Below are positions 41,900-50,975 of a stretch of DNA of 64,000 nucleotides, one piece after another. The position numbers and the translations under genes were made by a program. Source of the DNA: Paraglaciecola algarum (GTDB taxonomy: Bacteria; Pseudomonadota; Gammaproteobacteria; Enterobacterales; Alteromonadaceae); assembly GCF_021532655.1 (NCBI RefSeq), contig NZ_JAKGAS010000004.1, forward strand, positions 310,001 to 374,000. The letters run 5' to 3'. The notes under the pieces were generated by a model. It searched no databases, was not told the origin of the DNA, and saw only the letters and a program-made list of their open reading frames with translations. Within the stretch, counting starts at the first letter, position 1; every line of letters starts with the position of its first letter.

Positions 41900-43995
41900 T
41901 GCGTTTTAAAACCTTTCCCCTACTTACATTACTTATCATTAGTGTAAGTAATGTTAGTCAAGCGAACACCCAATGGAATGAGACACCAATAGGTAGTTCA
42001 TTAATGGTTCATGGTGGTACAGGCCTCATACAAACACCTACATCTCGCATGCTAAATGAAGGAGACTTAGTTGTTAGCTACACAGACAATGACCAATACC
42101 GCTTTATGTCAGCAACTATGCAGCTATTTCCGTGGATGCAAACTACTGTTCGCTATTCAGATGTGCGAACTAAATTGTATAGTCCAGTCGCAAGTTTCAG
42201 TGGTGACCAAACCTTAAAAGATAAAGGTATCGATGTAAAATTTAGATTGCTAAAAGAATCATCGTATTTGCCTGAATTCACTGTTGGTTTTAGAGACTTT
42301 GGTGGGACAGGATTTTTCGAAAGTGAATTTTTGGGGTTAAGTAAACAAGTAGGCAACCTAAATTTTCATATTAATATGGGATGGGGTTACCTAGGTACTG
42401 ACGACAACATTTCTAATCCATTTTGTGAACTAAAAGACAGTTTTTGTCAGCGCCCTCAAGGATATACAGGCCGTGGTGGGCAAATAGATTATCAACGATT
42501 CTTTAAAGGCCAAGCCTCTATATTTGGAGGGGTTGAGTACCAAACACCTTGGCAGCCGTTGCGCCTTAAACTCGAATATGAAGGTAATAATTATATTAAC
42601 GATCGCGCAGGAGTATTACAGCAAGATAGTAAATGGAATCTAGGGGCTGCTTATCGCTGGCATGGCTTCGATTTTAGCGTTAATTATCAAAGAGGAAACA
42701 CAATCGGATTTGGCGTTAATTATAATTTCAACTTCCATACTATCAATCAAGTTAAATATAACAGACCCCCAAGAGATATTACCAATGTAAAAAATGACTT
42801 TACAATGGAAGATGTCGACCGTAACAGGTTAACTCAAGGTTTACTATCCCAAGCAGGTTTTGCGGTAAGTACATCACACATCACTAAAAACAGTTTAACT
42901 CTGTATGGGCAACAAACCAGCTTTAGAGATAAAGATGAAGCAGTTGAAAGAATAGGCCGCATTATTGCTTATGAAGTCCCCGATTCAATTAATATATATA
43001 AAATCGTCAACACATCATCGTCTGTACCTGTGTTAGAAACTGTGATTGACGCAGAGCAATTTAAAAAACATGCTAAATACCAAATAGTAGAGCCAGACTT
43101 AAACTCAAGCTACGTTCGTCAAGACATCAGCTTAGAGAGCATTGAAAATTATAACCCAACCAACAACAGTGGATTTTTCACTGGGATCGAAACCTTTTGG
43201 ATCCAAACCTTTGGCAACCCTGAAGCATTCTATTTATATCAAGCAGGGGTATTAATAAATGGCGGCTATACAGTAAAAGGTAAAACTAGTATTTCTGGCA
43301 CTCTAAAAGTCAATTTATTAGAAAATTTCGAAAAATTTAACTACACCACAGATGGTGGCCATAGCACCTTACCTAGAGTCAGAACAAATGTACGAGAATA
43401 TGTATCTAATCGTGACATCACTATGGAGAACTTATTTGTACACTGGAAGGATAGAATTGCGCCTAATTTATATGCGCAGGCCTACGGCGGATACTTAGAA
43501 AGTATGTATGGCGGTATTGGAACAGAGTTATTGTACATTCCGGTAGAGAGCAACCTTTCATTTGGTTTTGATATTAACTACGTACAACAACGATCTTATG
43601 AAAATAACTTTGATTTTTTTGATTACAAAGTACTCACCGGGCACGCTAATATTTATTGGCAGCCTGAGTTTTTAGACGATACCTTATTCACCTTTAACAT
43701 CGGGCAATATTTAGCAAAAGATAAAGGCGTAACGATAGACTTTGCTAAACGTTTTGATAGCGGAATTATTGTTGGCGCTTATGCTGCGATTACAAACGCA
43801 AGCGCTGAAGACTATGGTGAAGGTAGTTTCACTAAAGGATTCTACTTATCTATTCCGTTCGACTTATTCTCATTAACCCCAGCAAGAGGCCAAGCCAAGC
43901 TCCCTTGGGTGCCTATTTCTCGAGATGGAGGCCAAGCATTAAATCGTCCAATAAAATTAATGGGATTGACTAGTGAGAGGTCATCTTTTTACTAG
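41899..43995 (+). CDS. yjbH: YjbH/GfcD-like outer-membrane beta-barrel protein
   Basis: A 698-residue exported protein. A signal peptide of about 22 residues ends at SQA. The family block MVHGGTGLIQTPTSRMLNEG near residues 35-54 is diagnostic of the YjbH (DUF940) family. Many alternating hydrophobic/aromatic strands follow, as expected for one or two outer-membrane barrels; the protein ends with a phenylalanine-tyrosine pair, SFY. YjbH and GfcD are thought to export or anchor polysaccharide across the outer membrane. It is the last gene of the yjbEFGH operon; the next gene, wecA, begins 347 bp later. Confidence 0.9.
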   Translation: MRFKTFPLLTLLIISVSNVSQANTQWNETPIGSSLMVHGGTGLIQTPTSRMLNEGDLVVSYTDNDQYRFMSATMQLFPWMQTTVRYSDVRTKLYSPVASFSGDQTLKDKGIDVKFRLLKESSYLPEFTVGFRDFGGTGFFESEFLGLSKQVGNLNFHINMGWGYLGTDDNISNPFCELKDSFCQRPQGYTGRGGQIDYQRFFKGQASIFGGVEYQTPWQPLRLKLEYEGNNYINDRAGVLQQDSKWNLGAAYRWHGFDFSVNYQRGNTIGFGVNYNFNFHTINQVKYNRPPRDITNVKNDFTMEDVDRNRLTQGLLSQAGFAVSTSHITKNSLTLYGQQTSFRDKDEAVERIGRIIAYEVPDSINIYKIVNTSSSVPVLETVIDAEQFKKHAKYQIVEPDLNSSYVRQDISLESIENYNPTNNSGFFTGIETFWIQTFGNPEAFYLYQAGVLINGGYTVKGKTSISGTLKVNLLENFEKFNYTTDGGHSTLPRVRTNVREYVSNRDITMENLFVHWKDRIAPNLYAQAYGGYLESMYGGIGTELLYIPVESNLSFGFDINYVQQRSYENNFDFFDYKVLTGHANIYWQPEFLDDTLFTFNIGQYLAKDKGVTIDFAKRFDSGIIVGAYAAITNASAEDYGEGSFTKGFYLSIPFDLFSLTPARGQAKLPWVPISRDGGQALNRPIKLMGLTSERSSFY

Positions 43996-44342
43996 CTACA
44001 GAAAAGCCAATTAGTTATTGAGTCAAAACCTTTTTATCATGCTCTTCTAAATAAGAGCTCATTCACTTATAGATCTGTAACAATCTTGCATAACAAAGAG
44101 CATCTTCTGAATTTCGTAACCGACTACGATATTGAAGGCCAATTGAACAATTAAAATTTTTTCTTTTGTATACCTCAATTAAGTGTCATTTCCAGTTTGA
44201 AATGAATTTACCACTAAAGTACAATATCGCGCATTGATAAGATACATTTCAAATAAAAAACAGGACATAAATTTACTCGAATAACTACTCATAAATTAGC
44301 TTTAACGCTATTTAATATGCATTTCTAAGCCAAGGGACAAAT
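43996..44342. promoter_or_regulatory. Gene-free spacer before the wecA-wzz operon
   Basis: The 347 bp contain no gene. A small hairpin GCTCTT-CTAAAT-AAGAGC (44041-44058) follows yjbH but lacks a T-tract. The rest is AT-rich and presumably includes the wecA promoter. I found no ops/JUMPstart element that would indicate RfaH control. Confidence 0.4.
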
Positions 44343-45389
44343 TTGTTTATTACTATCTTTTCTTTTTTCATTTCTTTTATAGCTGTATTTGGCTTTATTT
44401 TGGTCCTGTTTCCTGTTGCACAAAATATAGGTTTAGTCGACCGTCCCTGTAATAGAAAACAACATGTAGGAAACATTCCATTAATAGGCGGTTTAGCTAT
44501 TTATACTGCGATTACTATATGTAGCTTTGTTCTGACTCCTTTTGACTCTCATTATAAAATATATTTATTATCCACTTCGTTTATGGTGCTAATAGGCGCA
44601 TTAGATGATTACCATGATTTAGATGCTAGACTACGTTTAATTGCTCAATTTTTAATTGGGTCATTAATGGTGTTTGGCACAGACTTATATATCACTGACC
44701 TAGGTACATTTTTCAATAATGAAACGATACAATTAGGTGCATTTGGACAGATATTTACAGTGCTAGCCGTTGTAACGTGTATCAACGCATTCAATATGAC
44801 AGATGGGGTAGATGGACTGGTTGGAGCTGTTAGTATTAACACTTTCCTATCGATTGGAGCCATTGCTATGTTAAACAGCGTAACCTTCGACACAAGTATT
44901 ACCTCAATGCTAGCAGGGGCCGTGCTAGCATTCTTATTTTTCAATCTTGGTATTTTTAAAGGTGGAAAATACAAAATATTTATGGGCGACGCAGGAAGCA
45001 TGCTAATGGGATTAACAGTAATTTGGTTACTCACCTACGCCACAAGTAGCGAGCAAGCTTTTATGCGCCCCATTACTGCTGTATGGATTATTGCTATCCC
45101 TTTAATGGATATGTTTTCAGTCATGATACGAAGAATTTCAGCAGGCAATTCACCTTTAAAAGCCAGTAGAGATCATTTACATCATTATCTAGTTAATCAA
45201 GGATTCAGTAATAAAATGACAACTTTATTAATTGGAATGATGGCTCTTGCACTCAGCATTGTAGGCATAATAAGTGAAAGGAAAGATATATCAGAGGGTT
45301 TAATGGTAGTTCTATTTATTGGATTATTTGCCATTTACCATGCGTTTCTTTCTCGTAAACGAACAGATTCGACGAAAAATAACACCTAA
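44343..45389 (+). CDS. wecA: Undecaprenyl-phosphate sugar-1-phosphate transferase, WecA/MraY family
   Basis: A 348-residue membrane protein with about ten transmembrane helices. Catalytic motifs of the family are present: RKQHVGNIPLIGGLAIY near residues 38-54, GALDDYHDLDARLRL near 82-96 (DDxxD), FNMTDGVDGLVG near 150-161, FMGDAGSMLMG near 213-223 and the cytoplasmic SRDHLHHYLV near 275. The enzyme loads a sugar-1-phosphate, typically GlcNAc-1-P, on undecaprenyl phosphate and starts repeat-unit synthesis. A TTG start at 44343 follows AAGGGA by eight bases; no ATG fits. It is the first gene of the plus-strand polysaccharide operon. Confidence 0.9.
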   Translation: MFITIFSFFISFIAVFGFILVLFPVAQNIGLVDRPCNRKQHVGNIPLIGGLAIYTAITICSFVLTPFDSHYKIYLLSTSFMVLIGALDDYHDLDARLRLIAQFLIGSLMVFGTDLYITDLGTFFNNETIQLGAFGQIFTVLAVVTCINAFNMTDGVDGLVGAVSINTFLSIGAIAMLNSVTFDTSITSMLAGAVLAFLFFNLGIFKGGKYKIFMGDAGSMLMGLTVIWLLTYATSSEQAFMRPITAVWIIAIPLMDMFSVMIRRISAGNSPLKASRDHLHHYLVNQGFSNKMTTLLIGMMALALSIVGIISERKDISEGLMVVLFIGLFAIYHAFLSRKRTDSTKNNT

Positions 45390-45453
45390 CTGAAAAATTT
45401 GTACATATCAAAAAGCTCTCTCCTAAAGTTTAAGCCTTTATACTAAGTCCACT

Positions 45454-46434
45454 ATGAAAATTAATAAAAATTCAACTACACAAGAATTAACACATATAGT
45501 CCCCGTATACTCTTCTACTAATGAAGACGAAATGTTATCACTCAAAGAAATAGTAAAAGCCTTTTGGGTTGATAAATATCTAATATTGTTAATCTCTGCT
45601 ATAGGACTAATAATTTCCTTTGTGGTCGTAATCTCTTTAGAAAAAGTATATACCGCTGAAATTATAGTTACACCGACACAAAATACACAAAATAGCTCGC
45701 TAAGTAGTTTGAGTAGTCAATTTAGTGGAATAGCAAGCTTAGCCGGAATTCAAATGAACAACCAAACCGACAACAAAATTGGAATAGCTCTTGAAACCAT
45801 CCGTTCAAAAGTTTTTTTAAAAGCCTTTGTAGAACGCCACAGTATATTAATACCTTTACTAGCAGCGAAAACATGGAACAATGATAAAAAACAGCTTTCC
45901 ATTGACGAAAAAATTTATAATCGAGAAAAATCTGTATGGTTAGATAAAAAAGGAAACACACAACCTTATGGACCCGACTCGTGGGATATTCAAAAGAAAT
46001 TTGATGATAGTTTAGAAATAAATGAGAATAAATCGACGGGATTAATTAAGTTATCATTCAGTCACTACTCCCCACGAGCGGCTAGTAATTGGCTAAATAT
46101 GCTTATTGAAGATATAAATAACTTTACTCGTGAGACAGATACAAACAGAATTAAACAGAACATACTTTACCTTCAAGAGCAGTTAAAAAAAACTAATGTA
46201 GTAGAAATGCAAAGAGTATTCTTTAATATTATCGAGGAGCAAACCAAAGAGTTAATGTTAACTCAGATCAACGATAATTATATATTCACAGTCATTGAGC
46301 CTGCAATAGAACCTAAGAAACCTAGTAGACCACAAAAGGTATTACTTATTGCATTGGGTTTCCTTTCTGGATTATTAATTGGGGTGATGTATTCTCTAAT
46401 AAAGCTCATTGCTACAAAGCTATCAGCTCCCTAG
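45454..46434 (+). CDS. Wzz-type polysaccharide chain-length regulator
   Basis: A 326-residue inner-membrane protein of the Wzz/polysaccharide copolymerase family. TM1 lies at about residues 45-65 (YLILLISAIGLIISFVVVI), then a periplasmic domain with the VYTAEIIVTPTQN start, and TM2 at about 295-315 (VLLIALGFLSGLLIGVMY) preceded by the family PAIEPKKPSRPQK motif. There is no C-terminal tyrosine kinase, so it is the Wzz type that works with Wzy, not a Wzc. It fixes the length of polymer. It lies between wecA and the GT4 gene on plus. Confidence 0.88.
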   Translation: MKINKNSTTQELTHIVPVYSSTNEDEMLSLKEIVKAFWVDKYLILLISAIGLIISFVVVISLEKVYTAEIIVTPTQNTQNSSLSSLSSQFSGIASLAGIQMNNQTDNKIGIALETIRSKVFLKAFVERHSILIPLLAAKTWNNDKKQLSIDEKIYNREKSVWLDKKGNTQPYGPDSWDIQKKFDDSLEINENKSTGLIKLSFSHYSPRAASNWLNMLIEDINNFTRETDTNRIKQNILYLQEQLKKTNVVEMQRVFFNIIEEQTKELMLTQINDNYIFTVIEPAIEPKKPSRPQKVLLIALGFLSGLLIGVMYSLIKLIATKLSAP

Positions 46435-46481
46435 TTGTTTGCTAACTCCCTACGTTCTGCACTATCTGATTAGGAACCCGT

Positions 46482-47690
46482 GTGAAAAATATTCTTTTAA
46501 GTAATATAAGCTATTTCCCAGATTATGGTGGAGTAGAAAACTCTCTAAAATACTTATCCGAGGCATTTCGAGCAAAAGGCTATCAAGTAGTAATTTTGGT
46601 TGGCCAATCAAAAGGTACAAAATTTGAAAGAAGCTCTACTAATTTAAATAACGAGTTAGTTTTACGATTTCGTTTTAGACCTTTCAATAATGATTTATTC
46701 AATACTATAATTCTTCCAATTTCATTAATCGATTTTATATACTGCCTATTTTATGTAAGGCACAGGTATCCCCCCTCTCTAGCACTTTCCCGTAACCAAT
46801 TAGTATCACCTTTAGTAAGCTTATTTTTTTCTAAGTGCTCGGTTTACTTAGCACCAGGTTTTTCAGAGAATCAACAAAGGAAAGAGAACCTACAAAGCAA
46901 TAATATAAATAAATTAAATTTAATTGTAGGAAAAATCAAAAAGAAAACTCATAGCTATTTCGATAAGATATCACTTAAACTAGCAAAGAGGCTTTTTGTA
47001 TTTTCACAAAATATGTTTGAACAGGCCTTAACATGTTACCCAAAAAGTATAACTAAGCTGGAGATTGTAAAGCCTGGCGTAGACTCAGATCACTTTAGAC
47101 CGAAGACATCGAGAGAAGACCTAAATGATTTAAGAACGAAGTTATTACTCCCTAAAGATAAAAAAATTATACTAGGTGTTGGGAGATTCGTTCCAGCAAA
47201 AGGATTTGATCTTCTAATACAGGCCTGTAGCAAACTGAAAAGTGATTGGCACTTAGTCATAATTGGAAATGGCAGAGATCATGCACACATAGTAGACATA
47301 GTCGATAGATTAAACTTAAATAATCGAGTAAGTCTTCCAGGGAAAGTTCAAAATACAAATGAATACTACAGATGTGCGGATACTTTTATTATGTCATCTA
47401 GATACGAGCCTTTAGGACAAACATTACTTGAAGCAATGTCTTGTGGAGTACCTATTATATCTTTTAAGCATGGGGGTGAGATTGTCAATGCTACGCAAGA
47501 AGTGGTAGGTCAGCTAGCATTTTTTCCTATTTCAAATACGGTTAGTTCGCTAGGTAATTCAATTGATGACTTTTTTAGTTTATCTGAGAGTGATGTGGAA
47601 AATTTAAGTAAAAAGTTAAGAAATTATTCCATAAAAAACTATTCTTGGCACTTACTCGCTGATAAATTAGCATGCTCAGTTAAGGACTAA
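46482..47690 (+). CDS. Family 4 glycosyltransferase
   Basis: A 402-residue GT-B fold enzyme. The C-terminal nucleotide-sugar domain starts about residue 215 with LGVGRFVPAKGFDLLIQA and contains the GT4 signature near residue 305: SSRYEPLGQTLLEAMSCGVP (E-x7-E motif) followed by ISFKHGGEIV. The N-terminal acceptor domain begins LSNISYFPDYGGVENSLKYL. It probably adds a sugar to the lipid-linked repeat unit; donor and linkage cannot be read off. The start is GTG, with AGGA about nine bases upstream. It is followed 8 bp later by the polymerase gene. Confidence 0.88.
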   Translation: MKNILLSNISYFPDYGGVENSLKYLSEAFRAKGYQVVILVGQSKGTKFERSSTNLNNELVLRFRFRPFNNDLFNTIILPISLIDFIYCLFYVRHRYPPSLALSRNQLVSPLVSLFFSKCSVYLAPGFSENQQRKENLQSNNINKLNLIVGKIKKKTHSYFDKISLKLAKRLFVFSQNMFEQALTCYPKSITKLEIVKPGVDSDHFRPKTSREDLNDLRTKLLLPKDKKIILGVGRFVPAKGFDLLIQACSKLKSDWHLVIIGNGRDHAHIVDIVDRLNLNNRVSLPGKVQNTNEYYRCADTFIMSSRYEPLGQTLLEAMSCGVPIISFKHGGEIVNATQEVVGQLAFFPISNTVSSLGNSIDDFFSLSESDVENLSKKLRNYSIKNYSWHLLADKLACSVKD

Positions 47691-47697
47691 TTTCTAA

Positions 47698-48954
47698 TTG
47701 AAGTTATTATTCATACCCACTTTAATACTATGTATTTATTTCCCTACTTTTAACTCTTTACTCGACGATAAAGGTAAGCAAGGCTTTTTAGTCCTTACTC
47801 TAATATCATCTATATTCTTAATTATGTTTATTATGCGACATGATTTAAAACTATCAAAACAAACAGCATTATTTGTTTGCGTCATGCTTACTTGGGCTAT
47901 CACAATATGCATAAGCTCTGTTATGAGCTTATCAGAATTGGTCAGTAGGGATACAATGGAACTTTACCGTCCATTTTATTACTTACTGAGCTTTTTATTT
48001 GGTTACTATGTAGCTAAAGATTCAACATCAATAAGTAATTATATATTGCGGCATAAAATTCTTATCTATAGTGTCTCTGGTACAATTGTGTTCGCATTAA
48101 TTTCATTCTTATTTTTTGAACAAATAGGAAAAAACACCCTTCCATTATATACGAAAGAACATAACGTTTTGACTCGTAGATTAACCGGGACATTTAACAA
48201 TCCTTACGATTTCGCTTTTGTCGCAATATTACCATTCGCTTATGCTTTTATTAGATACTTACGTGACGGTTCTTTTAGGTTTTTATTAATGGCACTAATT
48301 AGTTTAATGGCTATTGTATTAACTCAAAGTAAGGCAGGAGCTATCTCTATCGTGTTTTCTATAGCTATAGTTTATTTTCTTTACCCATTCATTTTTCACC
48401 ATAAAGCAACTAATTTAGCTCAAATGAGACGTTATATAATATTGCCAGTTCTAACCTTTATTGGTTTAGCAAGTATAGTAATTTATTTTGGGGAACAAAT
48501 TTCCTATTTAATAGAAGGGATTATAAAGCTTCTAGGGGGGAATGGAGATAAATCCACAAATATTAGGATTGAGCAGATAAAATTTGTTTTACAACATTTT
48601 TCAGATGAGCCTCATAGACTATTACTAGGGTTTGGACCAAATAAAAATAAAGTAGAGTTTCTCGAGATTTTACCTTTGCTATATTTTTATCGCTATGGAG
48701 TTATGGGCCTACTTATTCTTAGTTATTGGGTAATATATAGTCTTTCAATTAGCTATAAGATGGCGAAAAGCGCAAATAACGAGGAATTAAAAATTATCTC
48801 TTTTAGTATGTTTGTTTGGTTTTCCACGACAATAACAGCCGGTATAGGAAACAATGTTATTGATCAATCTAGAGTCTCGTTCATATATTTTTGTCTAATA
48901 GGCTTTTCCACTTACTCACTCTCTAAACGAAAGTTAATATGCAAAGACAATTAA
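47698..48954 (+). CDS. Wzy-like polysaccharide polymerase / O-antigen ligase family protein
   Basis: A 418-residue very hydrophobic protein with about eleven transmembrane helices. A large periplasmic loop with the family's GFGPNKNK motif (near residue 302) and upstream FNNPYDFAFVAILPFAYAF plus the LTQSKAGA motif near residue 220 are typical for the Wzy/WaaL O-antigen ligase family. Given wzz, wecA and wzx in the same locus, a polymerase role is most likely. The start is TTG at 47698; ATG codons occur only well inside the first helix. It overlaps the following glycosyltransferase gene by 16 bp. Confidence 0.82.
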   Translation: MKLLFIPTLILCIYFPTFNSLLDDKGKQGFLVLTLISSIFLIMFIMRHDLKLSKQTALFVCVMLTWAITICISSVMSLSELVSRDTMELYRPFYYLLSFLFGYYVAKDSTSISNYILRHKILIYSVSGTIVFALISFLFFEQIGKNTLPLYTKEHNVLTRRLTGTFNNPYDFAFVAILPFAYAFIRYLRDGSFRFLLMALISLMAIVLTQSKAGAISIVFSIAIVYFLYPFIFHHKATNLAQMRRYIILPVLTFIGLASIVIYFGEQISYLIEGIIKLLGGNGDKSTNIRIEQIKFVLQHFSDEPHRLLLGFGPNKNKVEFLEILPLLYFYRYGVMGLLILSYWVIYSLSISYKMAKSANNEELKIISFSMFVWFSTTITAGIGNNVIDQSRVSFIYFCLIGFSTYSLSKRKLICKDN

Positions 48955-49703
48955 TCAGTATCGTGATGCCTGCAAAAGATTCAGCAGCAACCATAGAAAG
49001 CTCAATATTTTCAGTACTAGCACAAACATATAAAAACTTTGAGCTACTTATATGCGACGATGGCTCAACTGACTCCACTATACAAATCATCAAGAGCTTT
49101 AATGACAGTCGAATTAAACTTATTAAGAATAACATTCAATCAGGTGCGTGGGCCGCAAGAAACTCATGTATTAATGAAGCGAGTGGTAAGTATATCGCAT
49201 TTTTAGACTCTGACGACTTATGGGCTCCGGCCAAGTTAGAGACACAGTTAAACTTTATGCATGCCAATAATATTTCGTTTAGCTATGGTGATTACCATAT
49301 TTTTAATAGCTCAGATATAGCGGGCACTTTTAAAGCCCCGAATAGTGTTAGTTATGTTCAGTTATGTCGAAAATGTGATATTGGTTGTTTAACTGTGATG
49401 CTTAATGCATCAGCTATTGATAAAGTTGTTATGCCAAACATCAAAAAAGAAGATTATGCGACTTGGTTAAAAATACTAAAACATGAAAAAATAACTGCTT
49501 ATCGTTACCCTGGAGTATTAGCAAGTTATCGCATCGGGGACAAAAGCCTTTCTTCAAATAAACTAATCGAAATAACCCGTCAGTATAATGTATTGAGAAG
49601 CATAGCTGAGCTATCGTTCATCAAGAGTGCGCTATGTATTTCCATATACGCTTTTAGCGGAATTTATAAGCACTTATTCAAATACAAAAAACATGAATAT
49701 TAA
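48939..49703 (+). CDS. Family 2 glycosyltransferase
   Basis: A 254-residue GT-A enzyme. The N-terminal nucleotide-binding motif is ISIVMPAKDSAATIESSI, followed by LLICDDGSTDSTIQII and the catalytic DxD region YIAFLDSDDLWAPAKL near residues 82-97. It likely transfers a sugar from a nucleotide donor in the cytoplasm to the lipid-linked repeat unit. It is the last plus-strand gene of the polysaccharide set; its final 30 bp overlap the 3' end of the convergent wzx gene. The C-terminal basic KYKKHEY suggests membrane association. Confidence 0.9.
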   Translation: MQRQLISIVMPAKDSAATIESSIFSVLAQTYKNFELLICDDGSTDSTIQIIKSFNDSRIKLIKNNIQSGAWAARNSCINEASGKYIAFLDSDDLWAPAKLETQLNFMHANNISFSYGDYHIFNSSDIAGTFKAPNSVSYVQLCRKCDIGCLTVMLNASAIDKVVMPNIKKEDYATWLKILKHEKITAYRYPGVLASYRIGDKSLSSNKLIEITRQYNVLRSIAELSFIKSALCISIYAFSGIYKHLFKYKKHEY

Positions 49704-50975
49704 TATTGCATAAATTAATAAATTAAAAAATATTCGCATAAAGTGTTTAGTACGATTGAATTTAGTTAGATGACTCGAAAAAAATATAATGGCATAACTT
49801 GTGAAGATAACTTGTAAAAATGGCAAAACAATTACAAATGCCCAAATTGAGTCATAAAAGTATGCTATGCACATCCCTAAAATAGAAACACTACCGGCAA
49901 TTACATTCCATTTAAATTCAATTTGACTCTTCCCAAGCGCCTGTGAAATAACTCCAAACAAGCCACCTAATGGCCGCAGTAAACCAACTAGAACTAAAAA
50001 AATAAAAAGTGCCGGGACTATCGCATATTCTGCATTCAAAAAGTGAGGTAAAACCAACCAAACAAGAGCAATACAAACCCCATAAACAACTGTATTGGCG
50101 ACGACGATATAATTCGCAGTCTTTTCATAAAACTCTAGCAAGTTGGACATATTACTTTGTAATGCTGCGAATCTAGGTAAAACTAATCTAGTAAAAACTG
50201 GCATTGTTAACTTAATTGGTTGCATCACCATTTCTTTCGCGAGCGAATACACCCCTAAGGACTCTACACTCAACGCAGCTCCAATAATTAGTTGATCAGC
50301 TTGAGTGCGGAGCTGGTTGACAATATGAGAACCAATTTGATATGAACCGAATACCAACGCTGGCTTTACTATGGACCAGTCTGCATGCAAGTGTGGATGC
50401 CAAGATCTATCACTACCTGTAACCAACAAAACTAGTTTAATTAGACTCGAAATAACGACACCTAATAAATAACCAAACATCCCTAGGCCCATTTCCAACA
50501 TAAAAAAAGCAGTAAAAAGCAAACTAATAACTTTCGCTATAATCTCAATTTTAGCTAATTCGATATTTTTTAAGTGTTTAATGTATTGGGCTTGATATTG
50601 ATTACTGAAACCAATAATCAAAAAGTTAGCAGAGACGATAATAATACCGTGCGTTATTTTTTCAGCGCCATATAAATAACCTATAGGATATGAGACTAGT
50701 AACAAAAGTAGAACACATATTAGTCCAAACAAAACACTAATATAAAACAAAGCTGTTTGCTGCTCTGTTGTAATTTTTTGTCTATGTATTAAATAACCTG
50801 ATAAACCAACATCCTGAATTAAAAAAGCGAAAGAAAGAACAATGTTTATTATCGCTAACTCTCCAATCGCTTGGGGAGATTCGATCTGAGTGAGGATTGC
50901 ATAGCAGATTAAAACATATAAAGCGTTGAGGGATGATGATGAAAATAACCAGACAACTTCTTTTTTAAGAATCAT
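49674..50975 (-). CDS. Wzx-type lipid-linked oligosaccharide flippase (MOP superfamily)
   Basis: A 433-residue polytopic membrane protein with about twelve helices. The N-terminal half has ESPQAIGELAIINIVLSFAF and the PST/Wzx-like FLIQDVGLSGYLIHRQ; the central region FGSYQIGSHIVNQLRTQADQ (near residue 213) with the following LIIGAALSVESLGVYSLAKE is typical of WzxC-type flippases. It moves the lipid-linked repeat unit to the periplasmic face for Wzy. Its start overlaps the upstream WcaL-like gene by 11 bp, and its end overlaps the GT2 gene from the other strand. The trio wcaK-wcaL-wzx resembles the end of the E. coli colanic acid operon. Confidence 0.86.
   Translation of the reverse strand: MILKKEVVWLFSSSSLNALYVLICYAILTQIESPQAIGELAIINIVLSFAFLIQDVGLSGYLIHRQKITTEQQTALFYISVLFGLICVLLLLLVSYPIGYLYGAEKITHGIIIVSANFLIIGFSNQYQAQYIKHLKNIELAKIEIIAKVISLLFTAFFMLEMGLGMFGYLLGVVISSLIKLVLLVTGSDRSWHPHLHADWSIVKPALVFGSYQIGSHIVNQLRTQADQLIIGAALSVESLGVYSLAKEMVMQPIKLTMPVFTRLVLPRFAALQSNMSNLLEFYEKTANYIVVANTVVYGVCIALVWLVLPHFLNAEYAIVPALFIFLVLVGLLRPLGGLFGVISQALGKSQIEFKWNVIAGSVSILGMCIAYFYDSIWAFVIVLPFLQVIFTSYAIIFFSSHLTKFNRTKHFMRIFFNLLIYAILIFMFFVFE

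Noticed and set aside
43996..44342. RfaH ops/JUMPstart element before wecA
   Set aside because: No GGCGGTAG-type sequence was found on the transcribed strand.
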